Assembly: GCF_004337985.1 (NCBI RefSeq) | Contig: NC_043743.1 | Coordinates: 3,922,580 to 3,986,579, forward strand | DNA from: Pyricularia pennisetigena | Taxonomy: Eukaryota > Ascomycota > Sordariomycetes > Magnaporthales > Pyriculariaceae | Reading direction: 5' to 3' | DNA length: 64,000 nucleotides | Shown: piece after piece, positions 1 through 10,884 of the stretch | Position numbering within the stretch: the stretch's first letter is position 1 | How the letters are laid out: the number at the start of each line of letters is the position of its first letter | Position numbers and translations under genes: made by a program | The notes under the pieces: model-generated | Seen by the model: only the letters and a program-made list of their open reading frames with translations | What the model was told of the DNA's origin: nothing | The model's database searches: none

Positions 1-1823
1 AGTGCTGTTCCTTACTGGCTTGACAAGGAAAACAACCAGAGAAAACTCAATTCAAACCATTAACCTACGGATAAACCAGGAACATATCGGAGGCGAACAA
101 ATCTCTTGACAAGGGCAGTCGTGGGCGTGACTCGCGAGGGTATGAAGAAAAGTCTTGGCAGAGTGTCAGTGTGTTGCACAATCAACATGCCCTTCTCTTT
201 GTTTACAATTATAACCGGCTCCTCGACTGTAAGCAGGTAAGCTCCCTTAACATCTGTATTATTGCTGGATAAAGCGAGGGAAAAGAAAAACAGCGATGGT
301 ACAGTTCTGTAATACCCCTGGGGCCCTCCTCGATTGTGACTTCCATACGGAGAACTCAAAGCGCGCCAAGAAGAAATCGAAATGGTTAGTGTCAAGCATT
401 TTTACAGGCCTAGGCAATGTCTTGGCCATACGGAACAATGCCTGAATAATGCAACCTAAGCACCCTTCGGATCGACGAATTCGAGTTGGCCAAGAAAAGA
501 GAAGAAGTCCAAGAAAGAAAGCCAAGTTCATCAATGCTTGATCGTGTCGCAAGCCCTCGATACCAGGGCTGATAATCATGGGAATTTGAATCCTTTTCAC
601 CATTCTTGCCTGCAATTGTTGATTGGGGAAAAGGGAACCAGCATTGAAACTTGGTGGACCTCAACCCTAGCTTCGCGCAAGATCTTGCCTATCGTAGCGT
701 AGTAAGTACCCTGATATCCACGGGATTAAAAGAGTGTATTTCTGTTTTGTACTAGCGCAGGAACCGTTCGTTACCTTACCTACCTACTTCGTATGTGAGT
801 ACTGTACTTACTTAGCTTACTTACCTACAGCACTCACTGTCTTCATTCAACGAAAAGTGCCCCGCCCGACGTAGCTTCTGTGCCTTACCGTAACTTGCCT
901 ACCCCTCTCTATTACACATCGCGTCTACTGCACTCAATGACTGATGGTTGGAGTCAATACCATCCCATCTATCTCCAGAGCTAAGGACAAGAATATGGGT
1001 GCCTTGTGACGCCCTGCCGGGTGAGCTGAAAGGCTTGCTCCAATCTACCATCACGCATATTACCAACCGGACCTAAATAAGCAGACTTTTTTGATGGACT
1101 CGTGAATCTCCCCTGCCTTACCCTCACCACGAAATAAGTTCCGGGCCCAATCCCTCCCCTCAGCCTTTGGGGGCCCCCCCGCTCGTTATCCGTGTTTCAA
1201 TACAAACCCAAGACCTGTCCAGGGGGACCGCTGTCAACGACCCCCGGAAAATACCACAGGCACCCACCGCTACACCTACGAGACCCCGGCTCAATGGCGG
1301 GACCTGCAAAGGCTTGATACCAAAGCCCAGACAATTGGCATCTCTTGGCGCTGCCGCACCTGGTAGCATGTGCACCGCGAGCGCGACGTCGTTCTCCGGA
1401 TGGCGACAATCCCTTTGGCTGCCGAGTAGGTTTAGACCTTTGCGCTCCAGGATGGGCAATCGTTGGTTTCCTCTCTTTTGGCTAGGAGGAACGATTCATG
1501 CGAATCTAAAAGCTCCCATGTCCTCCCCCATCTGAAGGTTCTCTGCTTTAGGTTTTGTTTTCTATTTCTCCTTGTGTCTCTTCTCTCTGTCTCTACTTTC
1601 TTTCTCCTCTCTTTTTTTTTTTCTTTCTCGGACATCCATCAGCTCAAAAAAAAAAAGGTCTCTACTCCCTGGTGGTGCAGCTCTAATATCTGTCCGGTCT
1701 TCGGCTTATATCACCCTTCTTCCGAGCTGAGCTCCAACTATTGAGACAGCGTCTCTCGTTATCGACACCAACCAACCTTGAACCACCTAATATCTTATAC
1801 ACATCAACAAACAACCCGTCACC
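1..1823. other. Gene-poor stretch and promoter of the secreted protein gene
   Basis: I see no convincing gene. Open frames on the minus strand between about 60 and 664 overlap each other and resemble no family I know. From about 774 to 850 there are loose TACC/TTAC-rich repeats. From about 1555 to 1635 the plus strand is almost pure pyrimidine, a usual look for a fungal core promoter or 5' leader, and it lies about 190 bases before the start codon at 1824. Confidence 0.5.
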
Positions 1824-2561
1824 ATGGTCTCTCAATCGTTCCTCCTCAGGCTGGCTGCCCTCTGCGCCGTCGTCAATGCCGCCCCGCTCCCGCTTAACAT
1901 CAATCTTGGCGCTTACTCACCTGCCCTGGTGGTAGGTGATGGTGCTATTGAATTCGAAGGAGCCGCAGGCAAAAACGGTGTTGAGTCTATCATCAACACC
2001 CTGCAAGGTGCCGCCGTCGCTGGTGGCGCACGTGCTGCTGCTGCCGCTGCCGAGGGTGCCACTCAGCCCGCCACAGCCAGCCAGGCTGCTGCAGCTCAGC
2101 CTGCCGCCCAGCAGCAGGGTCTCGGTTTGGGTGCTAAGGCCGTCGAACCTAGCATTCTCAATGAGAAGGTAGGCTTTCCACATTAAACCCCTTTCCGTTC
2201 ATGTGTGTTTTGGCTTCTTCACCCATTCACTGTGTTTGAAAAGCCGTCGAACGTAACTGCAGGCTGACAGTATCCCTCACTGGAGAACTAGGCATCTCTC
2301 CCGTTACCCGGCGCCGCCCCATTGGGGCCCCGCTCGGAGGAAGTTGAGGTCGAGGACGAGGCCGAGGCCGAGGGAGACGACGAGCAGTCCGCTTCGGCTC
2401 CTCTACAGAAGAGACAGAACGCTGGCTTCCAGGCAGCACTCAACTTCGCCGAGACCGCCCTAACCAAAGGTCCCAAGATAGAGCTCGGCACCCACCACGC
2501 TGGTGTTGGTATCATTGTGGACAACAATGCGGGTGCCGGCCGTGGTGTCCGTTCTCGCTAA
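1824..2561 (+). CDS. Small secreted protein with Kex2-type site (hypothetical)
   Basis: Two exons, 1824-2168 and 2292-2561, give about 204 residues. The intron has a GTAGGC donor, a CTGAC branch-like motif near 2265 and a TAG acceptor ending at 2291; this acceptor removes an in-frame stop and joins the frames in phase 0. The N terminus is a clear signal peptide (hydrophobic, ending near VNA-A at about residue 20). The middle is Ala/Gln-rich low complexity (residues about 65-108), followed by an acidic Glu/Asp-rich run and a KR dibasic site (LQKRQ), so the likely mature part is the C-terminal 50 or so residues after Kex2 cleavage. I do not recognise the family. It could be a pro-peptide-bearing secreted factor or a cell-wall protein; it has no cysteines that I can see in the C-terminal part. 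The poly-T tract at 2580-2598 begins the 3' UTR. Confidence 0.75.
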
Positions 2562-3420
2562 ATTGGCCTTATGGTTGGATTTTTTTTTTTTTTTTTTTGC
2601 TGCGCATAATAAAGCTGTGTATATTGTATTAGGGCCGAGGAGTTTTTCGCGTGCTGGGTTTTGTAGGTTTTGGGCTGTTACAAAAGGCGTACCTAGATGA
2701 ACTCTCTTTTTTCCATAGATACCTCCAAGGTACGAATCCCAGAACACAAAAGCCCAGACACCATCAGCTATTCAGAGCTCGTATACCCTTCACCTTGGGC
2801 ATGCGACCATTGAGCATTGGATGAGTCTACGTTGGTAGTGGGTTGGAGTAATAAAAGACAGACAATTGACATGTTGGTGTGTCGATGGCAGCTCATGTTC
2901 ATTAATGATTGATAACCCACCTAAACGTCCGAAAAATGGGCAAAATCATAAACAAGCCCGGCCATGGTTCAGGACGGCTGGTGTTTACGTTCCATCAAGC
3001 GGCAACTGATTCAACCCCCATGGAAAACAAAACTTATTAACTGAGGCTTTTCTCTCTCGCTCTGATTCAGCCCCCATGATGAACAGAGAAATATCCCCTG
3101 GGGCCCTAGGAGACATGAATGCGTCTATACGCCCTCCCCTTCGCCACACACTTTTTTTTTTCTTTTTTTTTTTTTGCATGTGATATGAAGGCTTTTGCTT
3201 GAACGAGTAGTAAGCCTGAAACGGTGCCATTTTGCCGGAAGCCCGAGATTAGTTGGATTTCTTTTCTTTCCTATTATCGTCAACCTACTACAGAACGCTA
3301 CGTCATATCTTTTATTTATTTTTTCATCTTATACAATATAAGACAGACCCTTGTACTATCCTTCATTAGAACTAAATCATCTACGAACACAAGTCGGATG
3401 GTGGCTGCTGACATCTGCGT
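2562..3420. other. Intergenic, no gene seen
   Basis: Contains a 19-T run (2580-2598) and a broken T run near 3151-3175. Open frames here are short and repeat-driven; I find no supportable coding signal. Confidence 0.5.
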
Positions 3421-3429
3421 AGCTGGCAA

Positions 3430-4080
3430 GGGCATACATCACTACTGCCTGGAGTATATGGGAATGGTGGGTTCGTCGAGCACGATTGGGTCTTTGCTGA
3501 CTAGCGGGTGTAAACTCTTGCCGATCTCTGCAATGGCAACAGTGCCCATCCAACTGACCATCGGAGGCGCCCTCACCCTGGCAGACTCACACACAAACCC
3601 AGCCACGTCCTGCTCGGCACGACAGAACGCGGCTGCAGGTTCCAGCTCGGCCCCTTCTTCCCTCAAAGATCGTCGGTCTGAGCAGCAGATGACAGAAGGG
3701 GAAGGAAAAAAAGCATCTGGGCTTTGCCAGTACAGTCACTGACAGTTTCTGACCACCCGTTAACGACTTGGCCTTTTTCCAAAACCTCTCTCGCACGCCT
3801 CCTTAGTATCTCGACGGTCTCTCCTGGAGGAGGAGAGTCCAAGGCCGAGCTGGCTACGCAGCTTTACCGTCTCCGATATTTCGTCCTAGCGGTCAAGAAT
3901 GGCGTTTGATAAGTAAGGCAGCGACGCTCCATAAGGTCAGCGTATCTCACCACCCAGGCTGGTAACTTCTGCAAGTTGGCGGCTCGGCGTCGTCTCGCCG
4001 GTAACCTGAGCCGTGGGAGTCGGCTCATAACCATATCGTGGGTGACGTTGCCCGGTAAATTTATCTCAATGTTGAGCAGA
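3430..4080 (-). pseudogene. Coding-like stretch, possible gene relic or unresolved multi-exon gene
   Basis: On the minus strand three blocks look protein-coding by composition but fall in different frames: one from about 4080 to 3865 (Leu/Arg-rich, ending in TKYRRR before a stop), one from about 3865 to 3730 (reads ETVEILRRRAREVLEKG), and one from about 3690 to 3442 that ends in PTIPIYSRQ and a stop at 3442-3444. A pyrimidine-rich CTGCTGCTCAG just above 3690 could be a splice acceptor for the last block, and a GTAAAG after the first could be a donor, but I could not build one clean model with a start codon. I do not recognise the protein. Either a real gene with small exons or a decayed copy; low certainty. 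Confidence 0.3.
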
Positions 4081-4547
4081 CGTGTCGTTGCCCCAGTTTT
4101 GCCATCTACTATAAAATAACAAGCAAGAAAAAAAAAAGAAAGCCATGCTGGATATTGGCGAAGTGCTCTTGACGGTGGTATTGAGAATAATGCTAGTGGA
4201 TGTCAATACATCTTGGTTAAAGGGAGACAAATCAATGGAATATATGGATGATACCGCAAGTAAACCATGCTATACCACCTACGTTCTCGACGAAGACTTT
4301 TATGAACTTGCGTTTCATCATTCGTTTGTACAATTTGGGCTTCTGTTGATTGAAATTAAAAAATCGACAGGTTGATTATCCATGAAAGGAATAGTGAGGC
4401 GAGCCATGGTTGAAACCAGTGATTCAGATATGTCAATGACCATGAGAGAGAGGTCTGCTAGACATATTGGGCGAAAAAAAAGGTATCGATGTGGCAACAT
4501 GGTTGCGCAAATGGAAAGAAATAAGAAAAAGTGAGAGCATTCAACGA

Positions 4548-4600
<53 letters not shown>

Positions 4601-5606
4601 TCGCGAACCCAGATCCCGAGTCCGTTGCCAGCTCAAATATTCAAATACAAAATAACCCACTGGTGTCCTTGAGCAAAGGGACCCATAGGTACATGCTATG
4701 ATCTGCACGGCCGAGTCGGCTCTAGCAAGATCTACTGAATATACAAAGAACATACCCAAACTCGGGATAATTTGCAAGTCTTGCAGGGGCAGAAGCAAGG
4801 AACAGAAGCCGCCAAATCGACTCGATGTGCTGGTGGGACACGACAAACCGCGAAATGGTAGGGTACCACAAGCAGGCCCGAGATTGCGTGGGAAAATGGG
4901 CAGCCGAGCCAATTTGTGGTACTGCCGCTCAACATAAGCAAAGCCTCTCTGCTCTTCATCATCAAGGCTGAATGAGGAACAAGAAAAAAAAAAGTACATA
5001 TGGGTATGCAGATCAACAGCACGGCTCAAAAAACAAATCCCCCCTAGGTAACTACCTATTCTCAAGACGCACGCTACCCAAGACGCACCGTTGGGTGCTT
5101 GCTTTCCGGGTAATACGCACCACCTGGCGACTTCCAAGTTCCAATAGTTAAGCGAGGCCACAAGAGATAGGCAAGGACAGTACGGGAGGGAACAGGCATG
5201 TATGTATCTTCACCTGACAGGTCCAGCTACGGAAATAGCTTTCTTACCTTAGCATCCATTGTGGGGGCGGGCATTGGGCCTCGGTGCAGCAGAGCTGCAG
5301 AGGTAGAGATGGATGGATGCCTGACCTGGCCCCATAAGACCCAACAGCTTGGTTGAGGCTCAAAATAAAAGAAATAAAAACCACCACCCCCCCGTCAACG
5401 ACAATCAACACAATTGTTAGAGTCTTTTGTTGCGTTGCGACCAAGTCCAATCACCATGATAAAATATGCGTATGTAGTAGGGACAACATCAGCTCGACAG
5501 CGCTGTACAATACCAAAGCAGCAAGTTCAACCGAAAGCTAGATAAATTGCATGTATCGGAGCAAAATAAAGGAACATGTTGTGAAAAACACCAACAAGTT
5601 TCCTGC
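4081..5606. other. Intergenic, with a 46-T homopolymer
   Basis: T run at 4554-4599 (46 T). The lysine-rich open frame read opposite it is an artefact. The section 5200-5560 is the 3' flank of the acidic protein gene. No gene seen. Confidence 0.5.
4554..4599. repeat. Homopolymer T tract, 46 nt
   Basis: Uninterrupted thymines by direct count. One of at least nine A/T runs of 16 nt or more in this window; exact length is not reliable in assembled sequence. Confidence 0.9.
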
Positions 5607-6438
5607 CTAATCCGCCTTGTCATCGTCGCCACCGGCCGCCGCGACTTCAGCGTACGAGTCTCCGTCCTCGGCAGCTCCTTTGGAGACATTGACAGGAGTA
5701 CCCTTGGCTGGAACATCATCCGCGGCGTCCTCGGCAGCATCGTCATCATCTTCGGCCTCCTCGCCATTCTCACCGTTCTCCTCCTCAGCGGCGTCGTCGC
5801 CATTCTCCTCTTCGGCGTCTTCGTCGTCGGCATCCTTAGTGGGCGCCTTTTCATCCGAAGCGACATCTGTCTTTTGTTTCTTGCTTGGAGGGGCATGGTC
5901 TGCGAGAATGCGCCAGTCAGCAGGTTGCTTCAGGTAGAGGGATGTGAGGTTGTAGGGAAATTGGTCGATGGCTCGGATGCGCAAATCACAGGTCTACGTA
6001 CCGGTCGTGCCATTCTCGCCAGCATCATCGCCGTTCTCCTCTGCATCTTCCTCTTCTTCTTCTTCCTCTTCGCCATCGTCGTCGTGCTCCTCTTCATCCT
6101 CGTCGCTCACATATCTAGCAGCCGGAAATTGTTAGTACCAAACTGTGCGCGATAGAATAGCCCAATGGAGAAAATCTTCTTGAGCCCTCAGATTGAAGGT
6201 AACGCATTTGAAGGCTATCAAGCTGAGACTTTTGGATCTGAACTGGCCCCGGGACACAATGCCCCCCTTCTTGAGCGCAAAGCTGTCCCATGCCGGCGCA
6301 TAGACGGCGCATAACAAAATAGAGAAAAGAAAAAGGAGGCGAATAGGGGTACAGCGTATGGTCTACTTACTCTTCTTCCTCCTCGTCATCACTGGGGAGA
6401 GAAACAAGCTCTTCATCTTGCTTTCGCTTGCGGGACAT
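5607..6438 (-). CDS. Small acidic nuclear-type protein (hypothetical)
   Basis: Three exons on the minus strand: 6438-6371, 6114-6002 and 5899-5607, giving about 157 residues. Donors are GTAAGT and GTACGT; acceptors are CTAG and CGCAG; phases agree (2, then 1). The protein starts MSRKRKQDEELVSLPSDDEE, a basic patch followed by acidic runs of Glu/Asp that dominate the rest, with a second basic cluster (PSKKQK) that may be a nuclear localisation signal. Such composition fits a histone chaperone, nucleolar or chromatin-associated protein, but I see no CHZ motif, chromodomain or other named fold, so the role is inference only. Acidic runs are slippery for gene finders; the first intron (256 nt) is long for this genome and could hide another exon. 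Confidence 0.65.
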
Positions 6439-8106
6439 GGTGAAAAGTAGAATAAGTAAAAGTCAATTGGTAGTGTTTATGGCTAGACAGAGCTGGTTGA
6501 GCTGTATCAGGCAAGAGTAATAGCAGGTGCGAGTGAAAAACTGGGTGTTATACGGGGGAAAAGAAGGAAGAACAGCTGGAGACGGGTGGAAGATCGGGGG
6601 TGTTGTTGGTCAGATGTGTGGGAGGTCCAGGGGTAAGCTGTTGCGCAAAGTGCCAGAAAATGGAGGGAGGTGGGTTGCGCAGCAAGCCAGAAGGGGGAAC
6701 AGACAGACGGGCGCAGAGGGAGAGAGAGACAGAAGGAGACGAGGGGAAGCTAGCTCCAGCTCCCCTCCCAAGCGCTTGCGTCAGGGTTGGCTACAAGCTG
6801 TTGCTGCCATGTCCCGGCTGCGCCATCAGAGGCTGGCCCAAAGCACCCATTAGGTAAATCGGGCCAAAGTTGCGGGTGACCTTGAATTGGTCCAAGGTTA
6901 TCGTCAAGATGACGGTATCTGGTACCTCCATCCCAGACCCACCTTGGGGTGGTAAGGTCCAAGCTCCTGAGATCCGGGTAGGCTGGATGAATGTGGAGAA
7001 GTGGATGGGATGTTGCGCGTGCAATCAATCATGTTTGATGGAAAGGCTACCACTAGGTAACTGCATGTTTGCCTGGTGGCTAAGGTACCGATTTCTCATG
7101 TTTAGGGTGGCTGGAGGGTTCAAGCTGCAGACAGGGTCGAAAAGACGCCACACACGGCATAAGCAATTGAAAGGGAGCTCCGGAGCATGAGAAGCAATCA
7201 CACAAGCACAGACCCCTTGTAAATCTCTGTCTGTTTACAGTAGGCACTTCGTACTTGGTTGCTTTTCCTTGTTGTGCTCGAGCTGGATCGGACCCGTTGA
7301 GAGGCAAAGACAGCCAAGCAACGAGGTAAGCAGTAGCAAACCTAGGCAAGTAGCTAAACCGTCGATGATGTGATTGGTGAGGAATAGACAGCTTTGACCC
7401 ACGTGCTGGAAAGCTCCGTGTATCTCAAGCGGGGGTATCGCAGTTCGCAGTTATCGCGATTGACGTCGGCATGTCAGTGAGATTCCACGGCTGGATATTT
7501 TCCGTCTGTAACTACTGTGCAGTTGATTGGTAGTATGAAATTATTCCATGGAATTGATCGCAGTGGAGAGACAATTGTCGAACAGGAGCCCAACCTATGG
7601 AGACAAAGTGTACCGAGTACGGTACGCAGCAGAGCTGCACGTAATAGAAGCTGCAGTGGATCGGCAAGAATACGGAGTATTACTTGCAAGATAGGTAGGT
7701 GGTACATACAGTATAGAGGAGTACATTAAGACCTCGGTCAAAAACGCCACACTACCGGTACGCGTCCCAGCGCTTGACTCAATAAACCATTTCCCGTCCT
7801 AAGCCAACGCGTCGATTATGGGAATTGCACTATTTGGCAGAATGTCAGTTGTACGCACGCACCATTCTCTCGGTACAAACGCCAAAAAGATAAGAGGTTT
7901 AACTGCCTAACAATAAGGCACCTGCGCCTAGGTGTCCGCCTAACACAACCTTGCTGGAGCACAGTCAGTCAACGAGTGCTGTCTTTGATCAATTAGGCGT
8001 AAGCTAGCTCTCCCAACAAGGCAGCCAAGATGTTGGCTTCAACTTGACCGATACTTTCCCCTTTGGAGTCAGAAGACGAATTTGGAAGGTGTCCTCGTTT
8101 TGATTT

Positions 8107-8142
8107 AGGTTAGCAGCAGCAGCAGCAGCAGCAGCAGTAGCA
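8107..8142. repeat. GCA trinucleotide microsatellite
   Basis: About ten GCA units with one GTA interruption near the end. It lies in intergenic DNA, so it is unlikely to code for a poly-Gln or poly-Ala stretch. Confidence 0.8.
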
Positions 8143-8495
8143 GTGCGGTGATCGAATACAGACTCGACCTGCAATATTTGTGGATTCATTTGTTTTGTCT
8201 TTGTCGTGGCTCAAGCCAAGATTACCAACCGTATCCCAGTTATTTGTCGAGGCTGTCATCCCGTCACAAAAGCCACTCGGAGATTCGATCACCCACTAAC
8301 GTAGGGCCGGACCCCGAACGGGGAAATGTCAAAAAGGAAGGTTGTGCCACTGATGCCATCAAATACACCTGCGAATTTTGACTGCATAGAAAACTACATC
8401 AAGTAGGCAGGACAAAGGGCAAAAAGTTGCATGCTGTGACAGGTTTTGAGTGTGCGTAGGAAGGGAGACGGAGTGGGGAAAACTGCCGTCACCAC

Positions 8496-8499
<4 letters not shown>

Positions 8500-8528
<29 letters not shown>
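8500..8528. repeat. Homopolymer T tract, 29 nt
   Basis: Uninterrupted thymines in intergenic sequence. Confidence 0.85.
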
Positions 8529-10884
8529 CCCTCTTCTGAACCAATACCTAATTCCGGATTGCAACCCCGGGAGCCCCGAGACCTCGTTTCTGGAGTGGAG
8601 AAACAGACTTTTCAACCCAAGCAAACATTGAAGTTTGAATCTCCACTGATAGAATTGTTCTCTCGCCGTTCAAGATTCCATAAATCATCTCGCCAATCCT
8701 CTTTACTCGATCGGGTACCTGCCGAAAACATGGTCTAATTCGCTACCGTTTGCTAAGCGCACAAGATGTACTGTACATACTGTATATCCACAGCAATTTC
8801 GGAAGGCGTCTTCGAGAAGATCTTGTGGAGCGGATACCTACGATAGACTTAAAAGGAACTTGATAGAGGGAGCTTTTCGCTTGGGTTAGATGGTGGCTGA
8901 CAAGGTATACGTGATGGTTGTCATTAATGACCGCCGCTCAGACTTGCGAATTGGAGACAGATTTCTAGGCAAAGGGGGAAAAGTTGGTGGCCGCCCCTCC
9001 GGGTGGGTGGGCCAGCACGGAAGGGGCCTGTCAATCATGGCCATCTTGCATCTCGGCTGCTTCAGGTCGAGCGTCCGCTCTTTGATTTTGAAACCCAACT
9101 TTTGAACAGATTCGAAGGGGGCAAGACAGGCCAGAGGCGAATGAATACTCACTCATCGACATGCACGAGACTGGGCAAACATGTAAATCAATCTCTAGTC
9201 TAGGCCTGGGAGTTCCGGGTTTCCGGAACGCAAGGAGAGGAATACTGCAGATCATGTTCTGTCCTCTCCAGGTAATCGCAGCGCAAATTCGCGTGCCTGC
9301 CAAGCAAGGCCTCATGATGGAGGTTAGGTAGTATTGTACTGCACTTCGCATGTTAGGTAGTCAGCTTGCAGAGCAATAGGGTTTACATGCGCGTCCCCCT
9401 ATCCCTTTGAGGATAAGCTTACTTTATAACGGGGTACGAGTATTACTATGTACTTGGTCGTAGTAAACTGTGTTCTTTGCGTTGTCACAACACCGACTGA
9501 CCAGTCAGGTACCAAATGGATCCAATATCAGTAGCTTCGCTTCTCGCACACAGTAGATAGATCGAAAATGAGATACTCCATGCCTCACGGGATGTAGGCG
9601 AGGTGCGGAATCGGCACCCAAAAGCACTCGGTGAACGAGCTAACCTGTACAGTAATAACGAAATACTGTAGTGACGGCTGCAAAAGAAATGACCACACTC
9701 AACCTAGATAACCTCGAGGCCTCGCTAGTACGGACTTGGGCGATGGGTAACGCCCTAGCGGGCAGCTTGTCATACTGGGTCCAATTTACGGAACGAGTTG
9801 ACAATCCTCATCTGTGTTGCCTGCCGCGGGCCGGCCACACAGGCAAAGACCCCGCAGGAGCAGACTGACGACGGCACATGGGAAAAGGCATCAACCAGTC
9901 AAAAGCCGGGCAAGCGAGGCTTTTAGTGGTAATAACGACCTGCCGTAATAAATACCATGCAAACAACTTCCGCCCGACTTGTCGGGATCCGGGCTGGTCT
10001 ACCATACTAGCCTCGAATTGAGTGCCGCGGCCTTGTTAGGTCTCCTTTTGGAGAGAAAAAGATGTCGATCTCTTGGATTCTATTGCTTGACAGGCTGCTT
10101 TACCACCTGTCATCCGGTCGTTGGGATGGAAGCGAGCGTGGGGACTTGTTGTTTTGGGCGGGATTTTTTGGACAGGGGTGTCCTAGCGGGGAAAACATTT
10201 GGGCCGGGGCCAGGGGAAAGAAAATAGCGGATGGAGCAGGAAAGAGATTTGAATAATTTGATTGCCCTGACGGAACACTACAGTAACCTGCCTTTACCTA
10301 GAGTAGGCACTTTTATGAAGCTTGCTTTGGGTTCGGGGGAAAGAGTCAGCCTTTTGATTTCTTTGATTTTATTATTTTACATTTTGTGTGCATGTGCCAA
10401 AACCCAAGAATGATTGTCATTGTTTGTTCTTGTTTGCTCGTCGGTTAGCGTACTTTTTTTTTTTACAGTACAGTACAGTACCATACAGTACATTACAAAG
10501 ACAATAACCGAGCAGACAACAGGCCCCCCGATACGAGTTGGTAGGGAGTCAGGAGCAGCCCACAATTGAAGAAAAACCCGGTGACGGTCCGTCGCTGAAT
10601 CCTTGTGCTGGTGCACAAATCCTCTAGAATATCCTTCAAAACGTACCAAGCGAGCGATGTTGCAGCTGGCGTTTGCTACCGACTCATCAGCGCGTGCTGC
10701 GGTTGTGCCGCTCCCAACAACATCACCCTCGTAGTAATCGAGAGAGGCGCTGTTTGTTGCTTTGCAGTGAGTGCTGACAGGGGACTGTCGCAGCAAAGCA
10801 CAGCGCGACCACGGTAACATTCCTCACCTTACCAAACAAACAAAAAAAAAATCCTTCACGGCTGCCAGAGGCGCAGGCACAACA

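Larger units (their letters stand above)
6439..10884. other. Long gene-free interval between divergent genes
   Basis: About 4.4 kb with no supportable gene between the start of the acidic protein (minus) and the TBC protein (plus), so it carries both promoters. It holds a GCA triplet repeat near 8107-8137, a 29-T run at 8500-8528, and a cluster of ACAGT units at about 10465-10497 after a run of T. Many short open frames exist but none resembles a known protein. Confidence 0.5.

Noticed and set aside
259..664. Overlapping minus-strand frames near the left edge
   Set aside because: Two frames compete over the same bases, no known family, no splice logic; could be the end of a gene left of the window but nothing supports it.
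1167..1535. 122-residue plus-strand frame upstream of the secreted gene
   Set aside because: Arg/Pro/Ser-rich, no start context of note, opposed by equally long minus-strand frames; treated as promoter DNA.
4541..5161. Long minus-strand open frame with a poly-lysine tail
   Set aside because: The tail is the complement of the 46-T tract and the rest has no family features; composition is not coding-like.
5547..6155. 202-residue plus-strand hydrophobic frame
   Set aside because: It is the antisense of the acidic protein gene, where GAG/GAC codons read as Leu/Val/Phe on the other strand.
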